Assembly (NCBI RefSeq): GCF_900113575.1
Contig: NZ_FOPV01000004.1
Coordinates: 148,693 to 212,692, forward strand
From: Nitrosospira sp. Nsp14
Lineage (GTDB): Bacteria > Pseudomonadota > Gammaproteobacteria > Burkholderiales > Nitrosomonadaceae
Reading direction: 5' to 3'
DNA length: 64,000 nucleotides
A program made the position numbers and the translations under genes. Of the stretch, positions 25,177 through 35,656 are shown piece after piece. Every line of letters starts with the position of its first letter. Within the stretch, counting starts at the first letter, position 1. The notes below the pieces were generated by a model, which had not been told where the DNA came from, did no database searches, and worked only from the letters and a program-made list of their open reading frames with translations.

Positions 25177-25434
25177 TCAGGCGGTCAGGAGCTTAGCCAG
25201 TCCGTCCTTTCTGTCAAGCTTTGCCAGATCGTCATATCCGCCGACATGCGTGTCGCCGATATAAATCTGCGGAACAGTGCGCCGTCCGGTCTTTGCCATC
25301 ATTTCAGCGCGCATTGCCGGCTCAAGATCCACCCGGATTTTTTCTATCTCCGTCACTCCCCTCGCCAGCAGCAGACGCTCCGCCATAATGCAATAGGGAC
25401 AAAAAGCCGTGGAGTACATGACTACCTTCGCCAT
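25177..25434 (-). CDS. grxC: Glutaredoxin 3
   Basis: An 85-residue thiol-disulfide oxidoreductase with the dithiol active site CPYC (residues 12-15), the cis-proline segment TVPQIYIG and the glutathione-binding GGYDDL. Normal GrxC length. It starts 13 bases after the rhodanese-like gene and 217 bases before secB; it could serve as electron donor for CysH in this genome, which is an inference. Confidence 0.96.
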   Translation of the reverse strand: MAKVVMYSTAFCPYCIMAERLLLARGVTEIEKIRVDLEPAMRAEMMAKTGRRTVPQIYIGDTHVGGYDDLAKLDRKDGLAKLLTA

Positions 25435-25447
25435 TAACCGCTTCCCG

Positions 25448-25855
25448 TTATTTCTTCACTATTGGCAGATTTGCCTGCCGCCATGCGTCGACCCCGCCCG
25501 TAAGATCATGCACAAGCGTGAATCCATGGGCGCGCAGGGTCGCGCCGGCTTTGCCGGTAGAATGAACGCCACTACGGTGGATCAACACGATGGGCTTGCT
25601 TTTGAATTTCTCCAGCTCCGAAATACGCTGCTCGAGTTTGTCGGCCGGGATGTGCTTTGAATTCGGCACGTGCCCTGCTTCGTATTCGCTTGCCTCGCGC
25701 ACATCCAGAACCAGTCCCTCCTTGTAGTTGATGAGCTGAACCGCGACCAGCGTGTCAACTTCTTTCCCTGAAGGGCGAAAAATCGACCATAGGAGCAACG
25801 CCCCGCTAACAAGCGCTGCCATGACTAACGCAATATTACTCTGAATGAATGACAC
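25448..25855 (-). CDS. Membrane-anchored rhodanese-like protein lacking the active-site cysteine
   Basis: 135 residues: one N-terminal transmembrane segment (about 7-25) and a rhodanese domain (about 34-133) with [22 protein letters not shown] and the terminal [14 protein letters not shown]. At the site where rhodaneses have the persulfide cysteine, the sequence is LIHRSGVHS, with histidine at residue 93. Without cysteine it should not transfer sulfane sulfur and may be a binding module. It starts with GTG at 25855, preceded by CGGGGAA five bases away. It lies just upstream of grxC and is divergent from gpmA. Confidence 0.88.
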   Translation of the reverse strand: MSFIQSNIALVMAALVSGALLLWSIFRPSGKEVDTLVAVQLINYKEGLVLDVREASEYEAGHVPNSKHIPADKLEQRISELEKFKSKPIVLIHRSGVHSTGKAGATLRAHGFTLVHDLTGGVDAWRQANLPIVKK

Positions 25856-26072
25856 TCGTATTCCCCGCTTTTATAGACTTGGGATTCTATCAGAGACGCG
25901 TACATTGCGTAATTCCCTGTGCAGCAGACAGGAGGGCGCAAGCTCGGAAGTGCGCCAGAACGAGTTTGGGACTCATTCGGTCATCCGATGGTGCGAGAAG
26001 GCCCAAAATACAATAAAATTGGAACATTTTTTCGGCCGCTCAAGCGGAATTTTTAATTTTTTAACGGACAAC

Positions 26073-26822
26073 ATGAAAAAACTCATTCTCCTGCGTCATG
26101 GGGAAAGCACATGGAACAAGGAGAACCGCTTCACTGGCTGGACAGATGTGGATTTATCCGCTACCGGTATGGAAGAGGCCAGACATGCGGGACGGCTGTT
26201 GCGGGAAAGCGGATTTGCGTTCGATGTTGCCTACACTTCCGTGTTGAAGCGCGCGATCCGCACACTGTGGATAGTCCTGGATGAGTTGGACCAGATGTGG
26301 ATTCCGGTTCATCTGTCGTGGCGCTTGAATGAACGGCATTATGGCGCGCTCCAAGGCTTGAACAAGGTAGAGACTGCGCTCAGGTATGGTGAGGAACAGG
26401 TTCTGATCTGGCGACGCAGCTATAATACCCGACCACCCGCGCTGACTCGCGAGGATCCGCGCTATCCGGGTTTCGATCCCCGCTATCGCCATTTGTCTAT
26501 TCAGGATATTCCGCTGACGGAGTGTCTTGAAGACACGGTAAAGAGATTTCTCCCGTGCTGGAACGAAACTATTGCGCCCCAGGTCCAATCAGGGCAGCAT
26601 GTGCTCATTACTGCTCACGGCAATTCGCTGCGAGCGCTGGTCATGTATCTCGACAACCTGTCCGAGCAAGAGGTCATGGAATTGAATATTCCCACCGGCG
26701 TTCCGCTTGTATATGAGCTGGACGACAGCCTTAAACCCATCCGCAGCTATTATCTCGGTGATCAGGCAAGAATCGAGCAGGCCATGCAAGTCGTGGCCAA
26801 TCAGGGAAAAATTGTCCCCTAG
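26073..26822 (+). CDS. gpmA: 2,3-bisphosphoglycerate-dependent phosphoglycerate mutase
   Basis: A 249-residue glycolytic enzyme interconverting 3- and 2-phosphoglycerate. Catalytic histidines are in LLRHGEST (residues 5-12) and [23 protein letters not shown] supplies the acid/base glutamate region. The ATG at 26073 is chosen because [10 protein letters not shown] is the standard start; an upstream in-frame extension back to 25845 has no similarity. It is followed by envC and ctpA, an order seen in many proteobacteria. Confidence 0.96.
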   Translation: MKKLILLRHGESTWNKENRFTGWTDVDLSATGMEEARHAGRLLRESGFAFDVAYTSVLKRAIRTLWIVLDELDQMWIPVHLSWRLNERHYGALQGLNKVETALRYGEEQVLIWRRSYNTRPPALTREDPRYPGFDPRYRHLSIQDIPLTECLEDTVKRFLPCWNETIAPQVQSGQHVLITAHGNSLRALVMYLDNLSEQEVMELNIPTGVPLVYELDDSLKPIRSYYLGDQARIEQAMQVVANQGKIVP

Positions 26823-26978
26823 CCGTGAATCCATTCAACCCTTCCAAAAGAGGACGCCCCCGGGGTCATGGGTTGCAACTCCGAAGGCGCTCCGAAAGAC
26901 GCTTTCGCCGTTTGTGGATGATCTGTTCGGATATGTTTTGAAATCTCGGCCTTGATTGGTATTCATCCGTGGTTCAAC

Positions 26979-28187
26979 ATGATTGGCAAGTTTATCCCCG
27001 CTTGCGCACTCATCCTCTCGCAGCTGGTCGCTGCTGCGCCCAAGGTCGACAACGAGGACCTCAAGCAGTTGCGTGGTCGAATCGAAACACTGCAAAAAGA
27101 ACTGGCGGATACGGAAGAATCGAAATCGGAAGTAGCGGATGCGCTGCGGGAATCGGAGCGGGCGATTATTGCCGCCAATCGCAAACTCGCGGCGCTGACA
27201 CGCGAGTACCATGAAGCCAACAATAAACTCAGTCAGCTACAGGCACAGTCGAGGCAAGTCGCCAGGGATATAGAAGTGCAACAGTTACGGCTCGGCAAAC
27301 TGCTTCATCGCCAGTATTTAAATGGGGGCGGACAAACGGAATATTTAAGTCTACTGCTTAACCAGCAGGATCCCAATGAGATCGCGCGCAATATGCACTA
27401 TTACGGCTATCTCTCCCGCGCACGCCTGGAAGACATTAATGCACTGCGCGCGAATGTTCAGCGACTGGATACGCTCGCGCGGCAAAGCCGCGAAAAAAGC
27501 ATGGAAATCGGCGCGATCCAGGTAAAGCAGGCGGAACACAAAAAATATCTGGAACAAGAAAAGACCGGGCATGCAAAATTGCTTGAACGCATCTCGTCCC
27601 AAGCGGACCATCAGCGGCGCGAAATCAGCAAACTTAAGCGTGACGAAGAACGCCTGGCCCGGCTTGTAGAAAAAATCGCGAAGATGCTCGCGCAAAAAAA
27701 GCGGAATACCGCCCGTAGCACTCCACGCGCCGCCACCCCTGGACCCCTCAGCAACGAACGGCTCCCGGATGCATCTGTCGATGGAAACCCTTTCTCGTCA
27801 CTGAAAGGCCGTCTGAGTTTGCCTGTGCGTGGGGAACTTGCGAATCGGTTTGGTGGTCCACGTGCGGATGGAGGAGTAACGTGGAAAGGACTGTTCATTC
27901 GGTCCTCTACCGGTGGGGATGTGAAAGCAGTTGCGGGCGGACGCGTAGTCTTCGCCGACTGGCTGCGAGGATTTGGCAACCTGATGATTGTGGATCACGG
28001 TAATAGCTACATGAGCCTCTATGGCAACAACGAAACCAACCACAAGCAAGTCGGCGACACCGTTCGCGGGGGTGATACCATCGCCTCGGTAGGAAACAGC
28101 GGGAGCAACCCGGAGTCGGGTTTATATTTTGAGTTACGCCATCAAGGCAAACCGTTTGACCCCTTGAACTGGGTCAGAATAAAATGA
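26979..28187 (+). CDS. envC: Murein hydrolase activator EnvC-type protein
   Basis: 402 residues: a signal peptide (MIGKFIPACALILSQLVAAA), a long coiled coil (about 25-250) with a low-complexity linker, and a C-terminal LytM/M23 domain. EnvC-type proteins activate amidases during cell division rather than cutting peptidoglycan themselves. That fits here: the first zinc ligand region reads GGVTWKGLFI, without the usual histidine, while the later VDHGNSYMSLYG and YFELRHQGKPFDP remain. A TTG at 26952 is an alternative start, but the 26979 ATG gives the clean signal. It overlaps the ctpA frame start by four bases. Confidence 0.93.
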   Translation: MIGKFIPACALILSQLVAAAPKVDNEDLKQLRGRIETLQKELADTEESKSEVADALRESERAIIAANRKLAALTREYHEANNKLSQLQAQSRQVARDIEVQQLRLGKLLHRQYLNGGGQTEYLSLLLNQQDPNEIARNMHYYGYLSRARLEDINALRANVQRLDTLARQSREKSMEIGAIQVKQAEHKKYLEQEKTGHAKLLERISSQADHQRREISKLKRDEERLARLVEKIAKMLAQKKRNTARSTPRAATPGPLSNERLPDASVDGNPFSSLKGRLSLPVRGELANRFGGPRADGGVTWKGLFIRSSTGGDVKAVAGGRVVFADWLRGFGNLMIVDHGNSYMSLYGNNETNHKQVGDTVRGGDTIASVGNSGSNPESGLYFELRHQGKPFDPLNWVRIK

Positions 28188-28216
28188 GCGATGCAACAAA
28201 TAGTGGAGAACGTTTA

Positions 28217-29662
28217 ATGGGTGACAAAATGCGGCAAGTCGGCCTGGTCGTTTTCGGCGTCATCGCCGGGGTGATGTTGAGCCTTAATTTTTCAGCTGTC
28301 GCAAACAAGGAAGAAACGCAGGAAATCATGCACCCGCTTCCGGTAGAGGAGTTGCGTGCATTCACGGAAGTATTCGGGCGCATCAAAACCGATTACGTCG
28401 AGCCGGTGCAGGATAAGAAGCTGATCACCGAGGCGATCAATGGAATGTTGACCGGACTGGATCCACACTCGGCCTATCTGGACGCAGATGCGTTCAAGGA
28501 ACTGCAGATCGGCACGCAGGGCGAGTTCGGCGGGCTCGGGATCGAAGTCAGCATGGAAGACGGTTTCGTCAAGGTCATTTCGCCAATCGAGGATACCCCC
28601 GCGTTTCGGGCGGGTATCAAGACCGGTGACCTGATAATCAAGCTGGACGATACTGCGGTCAAAGGCCTCTCTCTTACCGATGCCATCAAGCGCATGCGCG
28701 GCAAGCCAAATACGCCTATTACCCTTACCGTATTGCGCAAGGGTGAAACCAAGCCGCTGGTGTTCACGCTTGTGCGGGCAGTGATCAAAATCCAGAGTGT
28801 AAAATCAAAGTTGCTTGAGCCGGGTTACGGCTACGTCCGTATCACCCAGTTTCAGGAGCAAACCGGCGAAAACCTGACCAAGGCGATCGATAAGCTATTC
28901 AAGGAAAGTACAGTGCCGATGAAGGGGCTGGTGTTGGACCTGCGCAACGATCCCGGCGGATTGCTGAACGGCGCCGTGGCGGTCTCGGCCGCATTTCTAC
29001 CCGCGAATTCGTTGGTCGTGTATACCGATGGCCGTACGGATGACGCCAAGATGAAACTCAAGGCAAGTCCCGAATTCTACTTGCGCGACACCAAAAACGA
29101 CTACCTGAAGCGGCTGCCGCCGGAAATAAAGACCGTTCCGATGGTAACGCTGGTCAATGGAGGCTCGGCCTCGGCTTCAGAGATTGTCGCCGGCGCCCTG
29201 CAGGATCACAAGCGTTCGATTGTGATGGGCACGCAAACCTTTGGAAAAGGCTCGGTGCAAACAATTCTTCCGTTGGGTAACAACACTGCCATCAAGCTCA
29301 CCACTGCGCGTTATTACACACCTAATGGTCAATCCATCCAGGCCAAGGGGATTACGCCGGACATCCTGGACGAAGCGGCGAAAGATGATACCGAGCGCTT
29401 GCGCGAGGCCGATCTGACTCGCCATCTTCCCAATGGCAAAGTTGAGGAAGCTAAGCCGGAGGCTGCCGCTGCGACGAAGGAAGTACCAGCAGAAGTACCA
29501 GCACCGGTCAAGGCCCCAAAACCCACGAACGGTGACGACAAGAACACGAAACGCGAGCCCCCGGCCGAGTTTGGTTCCCCGGAAGACTTGCTGCTGACCC
29601 AAGCGATGAATTATTTCAAGGAAGGCGGCGTCAAGAAGAGCGCGGCAAAAGTAACGAACTGA
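28217..29662 (+). CDS. ctpA: Carboxy-terminal processing protease (S41 family)
   Basis: A 481-residue periplasmic protease: signal or anchor segment (QVGLVVFGVIAGVMLSLNFSAVA), PDZ domain (about 90-170) and S41 peptidase core with the serine in NGGSASASEIVAGAL and the lysine in GTQTFGKGSVQT. A Lys/Pro/Ala/Glu-rich linker near residues 410-450 precedes the end. Such enzymes process periplasmic and envelope proteins and control murein hydrolases, in keeping with the envC neighbour. GGAG eight bases before the ATG at 28217 supports that start; an ATG at 28184 overlapping the envC stop (ATGA) is the alternative and would add 11 residues. Confidence 0.94.
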   Translation: MGDKMRQVGLVVFGVIAGVMLSLNFSAVANKEETQEIMHPLPVEELRAFTEVFGRIKTDYVEPVQDKKLITEAINGMLTGLDPHSAYLDADAFKELQIGTQGEFGGLGIEVSMEDGFVKVISPIEDTPAFRAGIKTGDLIIKLDDTAVKGLSLTDAIKRMRGKPNTPITLTVLRKGETKPLVFTLVRAVIKIQSVKSKLLEPGYGYVRITQFQEQTGENLTKAIDKLFKESTVPMKGLVLDLRNDPGGLLNGAVAVSAAFLPANSLVVYTDGRTDDAKMKLKASPEFYLRDTKNDYLKRLPPEIKTVPMVTLVNGGSASASEIVAGALQDHKRSIVMGTQTFGKGSVQTILPLGNNTAIKLTTARYYTPNGQSIQAKGITPDILDEAAKDDTERLREADLTRHLPNGKVEEAKPEAAAATKEVPAEVPAPVKAPKPTNGDDKNTKREPPAEFGSPEDLLLTQAMNYFKEGGVKKSAAKVTN

Positions 29663-29755
29663 ATTCCCCCATTCGTTGCCTCTGCCGCGCCTCCTGCCCA
29701 TTGATCGGCCGACCAGGAATCGTTCCGGCTTTTATGGTGGCGCAGGCTGCGAATA

Positions 29756-30544
29756 ATGAATGACGATCAGCTACTGCGCTATAGCCGCCACATCCTGTTG
29801 CCCGAAATCGGCATACAGGGGCAGGAAGCGCTTCTAAAATCACACGTGCTTGTGGTTGGCGCCGGGGGGCTGGGTTCTCCCGCCGCCATATACCTCGCTG
29901 CAAGCGGCGTCGGCAAACTGACGATTTGTGACGACGATACCGTTGACCTGACCAATCTTCAGCGCCAGATCGCTCACAGCACCGATCGGATCGGCACGCC
30001 CAAAACCTTTTCCGCAAAAAAAACGCTTGCGGGAATCAACCCGGAAGTCAACGTTATCGCGCTGCACCAGCGCATGGACGAGACAACGCTTCTGCAACTC
30101 GTCGCCGATATTGATGTGGTGGTGGATGCAAGTGACAATTTTTTGACCCGCTACGCCATCAATCGGGTCTGTACGCTATCAAAAAAGCCGCTTGTATCCG
30201 GCGCCGCGATCCGTTTTGAAGGGCAGGTTGCCGTGTTCGATCTGCGCCACACCCACAGCCCCTGCTATCAGTGCCTGTTCCCCGCGGATGGCGAGGATCA
30301 GGATATGCGTTGTGCAGTGATGGGGGTGTTTGCGCCGCTTACAGGTGTTATCGGTAGTGTACAGGCAGTCGAAACACTGAAAATCCTGCTCGACATCGGG
30401 CAAACACTGAACGGTCGGCTGCTGTTACTCGACGGTTTGTCGATGGAATGGCGCTCAATAAAATTAGATAAGGACCCATGCTGCAGGGTCTGCGGCGCGG
30501 AGGATCCAAGAGAAACGTGCGAAAACAGCCGCGCGATGCCGTAA
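29756..30544 (+). CDS. moeB: MoeB/ThiF-type adenylyltransferase
   Basis: An E1-like enzyme that adenylates the C-terminal glycine of a small sulfur-carrier protein (MoaD or ThiS). 262 residues with GAGGLGSPAA (ATP-binding), CDDDTVDLTNLQRQ, and the zinc cysteines in CYQCLFP and CRVCG. MoeB and ThiF/HesA-type enzymes cannot be separated by eye; no molybdopterin or thiamin genes are adjacent. It starts with ATG 93 bases after ctpA. Confidence 0.9.
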   Translation: MNDDQLLRYSRHILLPEIGIQGQEALLKSHVLVVGAGGLGSPAAIYLAASGVGKLTICDDDTVDLTNLQRQIAHSTDRIGTPKTFSAKKTLAGINPEVNVIALHQRMDETTLLQLVADIDVVVDASDNFLTRYAINRVCTLSKKPLVSGAAIRFEGQVAVFDLRHTHSPCYQCLFPADGEDQDMRCAVMGVFAPLTGVIGSVQAVETLKILLDIGQTLNGRLLLLDGLSMEWRSIKLDKDPCCRVCGAEDPRETCENSRAMP

Positions 30545-30690
30545 GGAAGCAAGTATTATTTCGCAGCTCGTGTAAGGAATGTACGTTTCGCAAGGGTGAG
30601 CATTGATTCGCTGCAGCGAGTAAGGCGTTCCACTACCGTTTCTTCTATGGTGGCAGCGTGACGATACTTAGAACAGCCATATGGGCGAAG

Positions 30691-31284
30691 TCATTTCCGG
30701 GCCACAGTACTTGAGAACAGCGCTCTGCGCTGCGCTTCCCAATGCTCCATCGGGTCGCGTTTGTAGCCACTTTTGGCAAACTGGTGCCAGCGTCCGGTCG
30801 CATAACACATCAGCAGGTTCGCCTCAGCGACCACGTCCACATTCGCCGTAATTTCTCCCTCGCTCACTCCAAACCGCAATGCCTGTTTCAAAGTCGCCTC
30901 GAGCCGGTCGTGCAACTGATTAATACGAATTTGCAGGCGCTCGTTCTCGTTGATGAGCGCGTCGCCTATCAGGACACGCGTCATCCCCGGATTCTTGCGC
31001 GCGAAACCAAGCAACAACGCCATTATCGCTTCAATTTGCCGAATTGCGCTTTTCTCTTCGTCAGTTACTTTATTGATAAGGCTGAAGAGTGTGGCTTCAA
31101 TGAACTCAATCAGGCCCTCGAACATTTGGGCCTTGCTGGCAAAGTGCCGGTAAAGCGCTGCCTCGGACACCTCAAGTTTGGCTGCCAGTGCTGCCGTCGT
31201 AATTTTTACCGCCCGGGGCTCTTCCAGCATTTGGGCAAGAACCTGCAGGATTCGATCTTTTCTCTCACCGGGTTTGGCAGACAT
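30691..31284 (-). CDS. slmA: Nucleoid occlusion factor SlmA (TetR family)
   Basis: A 197-residue TetR-fold DNA-binding protein that blocks FtsZ assembly over the nucleoid. The helix-turn-helix reads KITTAALAAKLEVSEAALYRHF (about residues 27-48), and ERKDRILQVLAQMLEE and MLLG/FARKNPGMTRVL are SlmA-like. It follows argB on the same strand after a 206-base gap, as in other betaproteobacteria. It converges with moeB. Confidence 0.92.
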   Translation of the reverse strand: MSAKPGERKDRILQVLAQMLEEPRAVKITTAALAAKLEVSEAALYRHFASKAQMFEGLIEFIEATLFSLINKVTDEEKSAIRQIEAIMALLLGFARKNPGMTRVLIGDALINENERLQIRINQLHDRLEATLKQALRFGVSEGEITANVDVVAEANLLMCYATGRWHQFAKSGYKRDPMEHWEAQRRALFSSTVARK

Positions 31285-31490
31285 GTAAGCTCGCTACAGT
31301 ATGCTATAGCTTTAATTTAAATTGAGATCATCGCCCAAGCTCCGGCGGCTGTCGACCGGTAGCAAGGGCGCTCGCAGTATAAGGCACGACATGGGGGACA
31401 CGGAAGGGAGAACGCGCCGCGCGGGCGGGGTGTGAGGGGGATTACGACGTGTCTTGACTGAACGCTGTTAACGGGACGAAAGCTTACAAA

Positions 31491-32390
<900 letters not shown>

Positions 32391-32491
32391 TTAATTTATA
32401 TTTTGGCAAACGAAGGCATGGCGACCGTTGATCCGTACCTAATGAGGCCAGTAGGTTCGGCTGATTGTTCTTAATCCTGCGCATCGTTCGA

Positions 32492-35400
32492 TTAATGGGG
32501 CTGTGGAACGACTGCTTTAGGGACGCTATCGTCAGCCACATCAGGAAGTGGATCGAAATAGCGATACAACATCGGCACCACTACTTTCGTCATTACCGTC
32601 GCAGTTATTAGCCCGCATATCACCACAATCGCTAATGGTTTCTGCACCTCGGAACCAAGACCGGTGGCAATCAGGAATGGCGCCAGACCCAGAATGGTAG
32701 CCGCGGCGGTTATTAGTACTGGACGGAAACGTGCCTCGCAACTCGTTTTCACTGCTTCGGCCACGCTAAGCCCCTGCTCACGCAACTCCTTGATGAAGGA
32801 GATCAAGACCACTCCATTCAAGATGGCGACACCCCAAACAGCGATAAATCCCACAGAAGCGGGTACCGACAGATATTCGCCAGTAATGAATAGCCCAATC
32901 ACGCCACCCACGGAAGCGAATGGTAAAGCCGTAAAAATAAGTAAGGCAAGCTTTACCGAATTAAACAACATGAACAACAGGAAAAAGATCGCGGCAAAAG
33001 TGATTGGCACAATAATGCCAAGCGTTGCCATGGCACGCTCCATATTCTGGAATTGGCCACCCCATTCGAAGTAATAACCCGGCGGTAGTTTAATCTCCTT
33101 CGCAGTTCGTTCCTGCAGTTCGGCCACGAACCCTCCAAGATCGCGTCCATACACATTGGCCCCGACTACTACGCGGCGTTTCGCATATTCACGTGAAATG
33201 ATCGCCGGACCATCGATGACCTTGATATCCGCCACCGCGCTTAGCGGCACAAGTTGGCCGCCGCGCGCCAGCAAGCTTCCCGCCGGGGCATTGCCAGGAG
33301 GGCGGAGCAGCAGCTCTCGTATAGCCTCGACATCGTGACGGAATTTCTCAGGGAAGCGCAGCAGGAGCGTAAAGCGGCGCTCGCCCTCAAAAACCTGGCT
33401 CACCGCCTTTCCCCCAATGGCGGTTGCAACCAACTCGTTCACATCGGCAACATTGATGCCGTGCCGGGCGATGGCGCGGCGGTCGATATCGATGGTCAAT
33501 TCCTGCTGGCCGGACAGGCGTTCGATGCGAAGGTCGCGCGCACCCCGCGTAGATTTGACGATGCGCGCGACCTGTTCCGACAACTTGCGCAACTCTTCCA
33601 GGTCATCGCCAAAAATCTTGACCGCGACCTGCGAGCGTACTCCTGTCACCATCTCGTCCACGCGTTGCGCGATCGGCTGCGACAGGGCGATGTTCACGCC
33701 GGGCAGCACCTCCAGCGCCTTGCGGATATCCTCCTCGATCTCCTGCTGGGATCGTCCCGATCCCTCCAGGTCGAGCGACGCAATCGGGTCGGACTCATTC
33801 TGCGACGCGGGGTCGGCGGGCGACTCGCCGCGGCCGAGCTTCGATACCACACTCTGCACCCCCGGTATCGCCGCGATCAGTTTCATCGCTTCTGTTTCCA
33901 GGTCGACCGCTTCTTCGAGGGAGATCGATGGCACGCGGATAATGACAGGCGTCACCGCCCCCTCCCTCATGATGGGAATGAAGGATTTCCCAAGCAATGG
34001 AAATAATCCAACCGCGAGCACAAGGGAACCTATCGACACCAGCGCGGTACCCTTGGGATTTCTCAGCGCTAAATAGAGCAAGCGCAGATAAAGGGATTTG
34101 AGAATGGCGACGATTTTGGTATCTTTCTCGCTGCCCCCTTCCAGCGCGTAGTCGCATAGCACGGGCGACAATAGCACCGAGACAACTAAAGCCACCAGCA
34201 ACGCGATGGAGATGGTCACGGCAAGCGGGCTGAACATCTTGCCTTCCATGCCCTGCAGCGACATTAGCGGCAGGAACACCAGCACGATTATGATAATTCC
34301 ATATATAACAGGTGCACCGACCTCCGCGGCGGCCTTAGCGATCGTCTCGATCTTTGGCTCATCGGGGGGCTTGTGGCTAAGGCGTAAAAAGATGTTTTCC
34401 ACCACTACCACGGTCGGATCCACCATCAGCCCGATAGCAATTGTCAGTCCCCCTAGCGACATCAGGTTGGCGGGGATACCGTAATAATTCATTATCATGA
34501 AGGTGACCAGCGGCGTGATAATGAGCGTTGCGCACACGACCAGGCTCACCCTCATATTGCCCAGGCAGATAACCATTACAAGAATGACGAAGACCAAGGC
34601 TTCGATCAATACCTTGTACACAGAGTACAACGCCGCATCCACCATTACAGTCCGATCATAGAAAGGCACGATCTGGAGCCCGCCCGGCAACAGGCCGCGC
34701 TCGTTGACCTCGGCAACCTTTTCCTTTACGCGCCCAACTATGTCTTTCGCGTTGCCACCGCGCAGCATCATCACGATGCCGGTAACGGACTCGGTATAGC
34801 CACCCGTGATGCTAGCCCCCAGGCGTACTTCCCCGCCGAACCTCACCTCGGCCACATCGCGCACGTAAACAGGCACCCCCTCGCGCTCCTTGAGCACGAT
34901 GTTGCGGATGTCGTCCAGAGTGCGGATCAAACCGACCCCCCGGATCAGGTATTGCTCGGCATGCAGTGGCAGGATATTGCCGCTGGCGTTGGCATTGTTG
35001 TTGGCAAGGGCCTGATCGACAGCCGCGAGAGTGAGATCATAGTGACGCAGGCGGTTGGGATCGACGTACACCTGGTATTCCTTGACGTGCCCCCCGATTG
35101 AATTGACTTCCGCGACCCCCCGGATCGAGCGCAGCATCGGCCGCACTACCCAGTCCTGGATCGTGCGCCGTTCCATCAGTTCCTCCACGGTGAGCGCTCG
35201 CTTGCCGTCGTCCGGATGCTCGATGGTGTATTGGTATACCTCACCCAAGCCCGTCGATACTGGCCCGAGCACTGGCGTGATGCCCGGCAGCAGCCTGGAC
35301 GATACCTCGATCAGCCGTTCCATGACGAGCTGGCGCGCAAAGAACACATCGGTCTGGTCGGTGAAAACCAACGTGATCAGGGACAACCCGCTCTTGTTCA

Positions 35401-35653
35401 TGGAGCGCATCTCCACCAGCCCGGGCAGACCGGTCATCGCGATTTCGACCGGCACCGTGATCAGCCGTTCGACCTCCTCCGGGCTGCGGCCGACCGCCAC
35501 GGTCGCGACCTGCACCTGTATGTTAGTCACATCCGGAAAAGCGTCGACGGAGAGATTCTGTGCGGCATAAATGCCGCCGCCGCAAAGCGCAAGCGAAACC
35601 ACCACTACTATCAAGCGCTGCCGGAGCATCAAGCGGACAATTGCGGCTAGCAT
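32492..35653 (-). CDS. Heavy-metal efflux RND transporter (CzcA/CusA family)
   Basis: The 1053-residue inner-membrane proton antiporter of a tripartite metal efflux pump. It has the RND layout: a membrane segment near residues 12-32, a large periplasmic loop, a block of transmembrane helices, a second loop and helices at the end. The signature stretch in helix 4 reads TIAIGLMVDPTVVVVEN. The D and E resemble those needed for proton transfer, but the DFG of zinc/cobalt CzcA is AIG here, as in CusA-like pumps, so the metal cannot be assigned. It begins three bases after the adaptor gene. The next gene on the strand, argB, is unrelated. Confidence 0.93.
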   Translation of the reverse strand: MLAAIVRLMLRQRLIVVVVSLALCGGGIYAAQNLSVDAFPDVTNIQVQVATVAVGRSPEEVERLITVPVEIAMTGLPGLVEMRSMNKSGLSLITLVFTDQTDVFFARQLVMERLIEVSSRLLPGITPVLGPVSTGLGEVYQYTIEHPDDGKRALTVEELMERRTIQDWVVRPMLRSIRGVAEVNSIGGHVKEYQVYVDPNRLRHYDLTLAAVDQALANNNANASGNILPLHAEQYLIRGVGLIRTLDDIRNIVLKEREGVPVYVRDVAEVRFGGEVRLGASITGGYTESVTGIVMMLRGGNAKDIVGRVKEKVAEVNERGLLPGGLQIVPFYDRTVMVDAALYSVYKVLIEALVFVILVMVICLGNMRVSLVVCATLIITPLVTFMIMNYYGIPANLMSLGGLTIAIGLMVDPTVVVVENIFLRLSHKPPDEPKIETIAKAAAEVGAPVIYGIIIIVLVFLPLMSLQGMEGKMFSPLAVTISIALLVALVVSVLLSPVLCDYALEGGSEKDTKIVAILKSLYLRLLYLALRNPKGTALVSIGSLVLAVGLFPLLGKSFIPIMREGAVTPVIIRVPSISLEEAVDLETEAMKLIAAIPGVQSVVSKLGRGESPADPASQNESDPIASLDLEGSGRSQQEIEEDIRKALEVLPGVNIALSQPIAQRVDEMVTGVRSQVAVKIFGDDLEELRKLSEQVARIVKSTRGARDLRIERLSGQQELTIDIDRRAIARHGINVADVNELVATAIGGKAVSQVFEGERRFTLLLRFPEKFRHDVEAIRELLLRPPGNAPAGSLLARGGQLVPLSAVADIKVIDGPAIISREYAKRRVVVGANVYGRDLGGFVAELQERTAKEIKLPPGYYFEWGGQFQNMERAMATLGIIVPITFAAIFFLLFMLFNSVKLALLIFTALPFASVGGVIGLFITGEYLSVPASVGFIAVWGVAILNGVVLISFIKELREQGLSVAEAVKTSCEARFRPVLITAAATILGLAPFLIATGLGSEVQKPLAIVVICGLITATVMTKVVVPMLYRYFDPLPDVADDSVPKAVVPQPH

Positions 35654-35656
35654 AGA

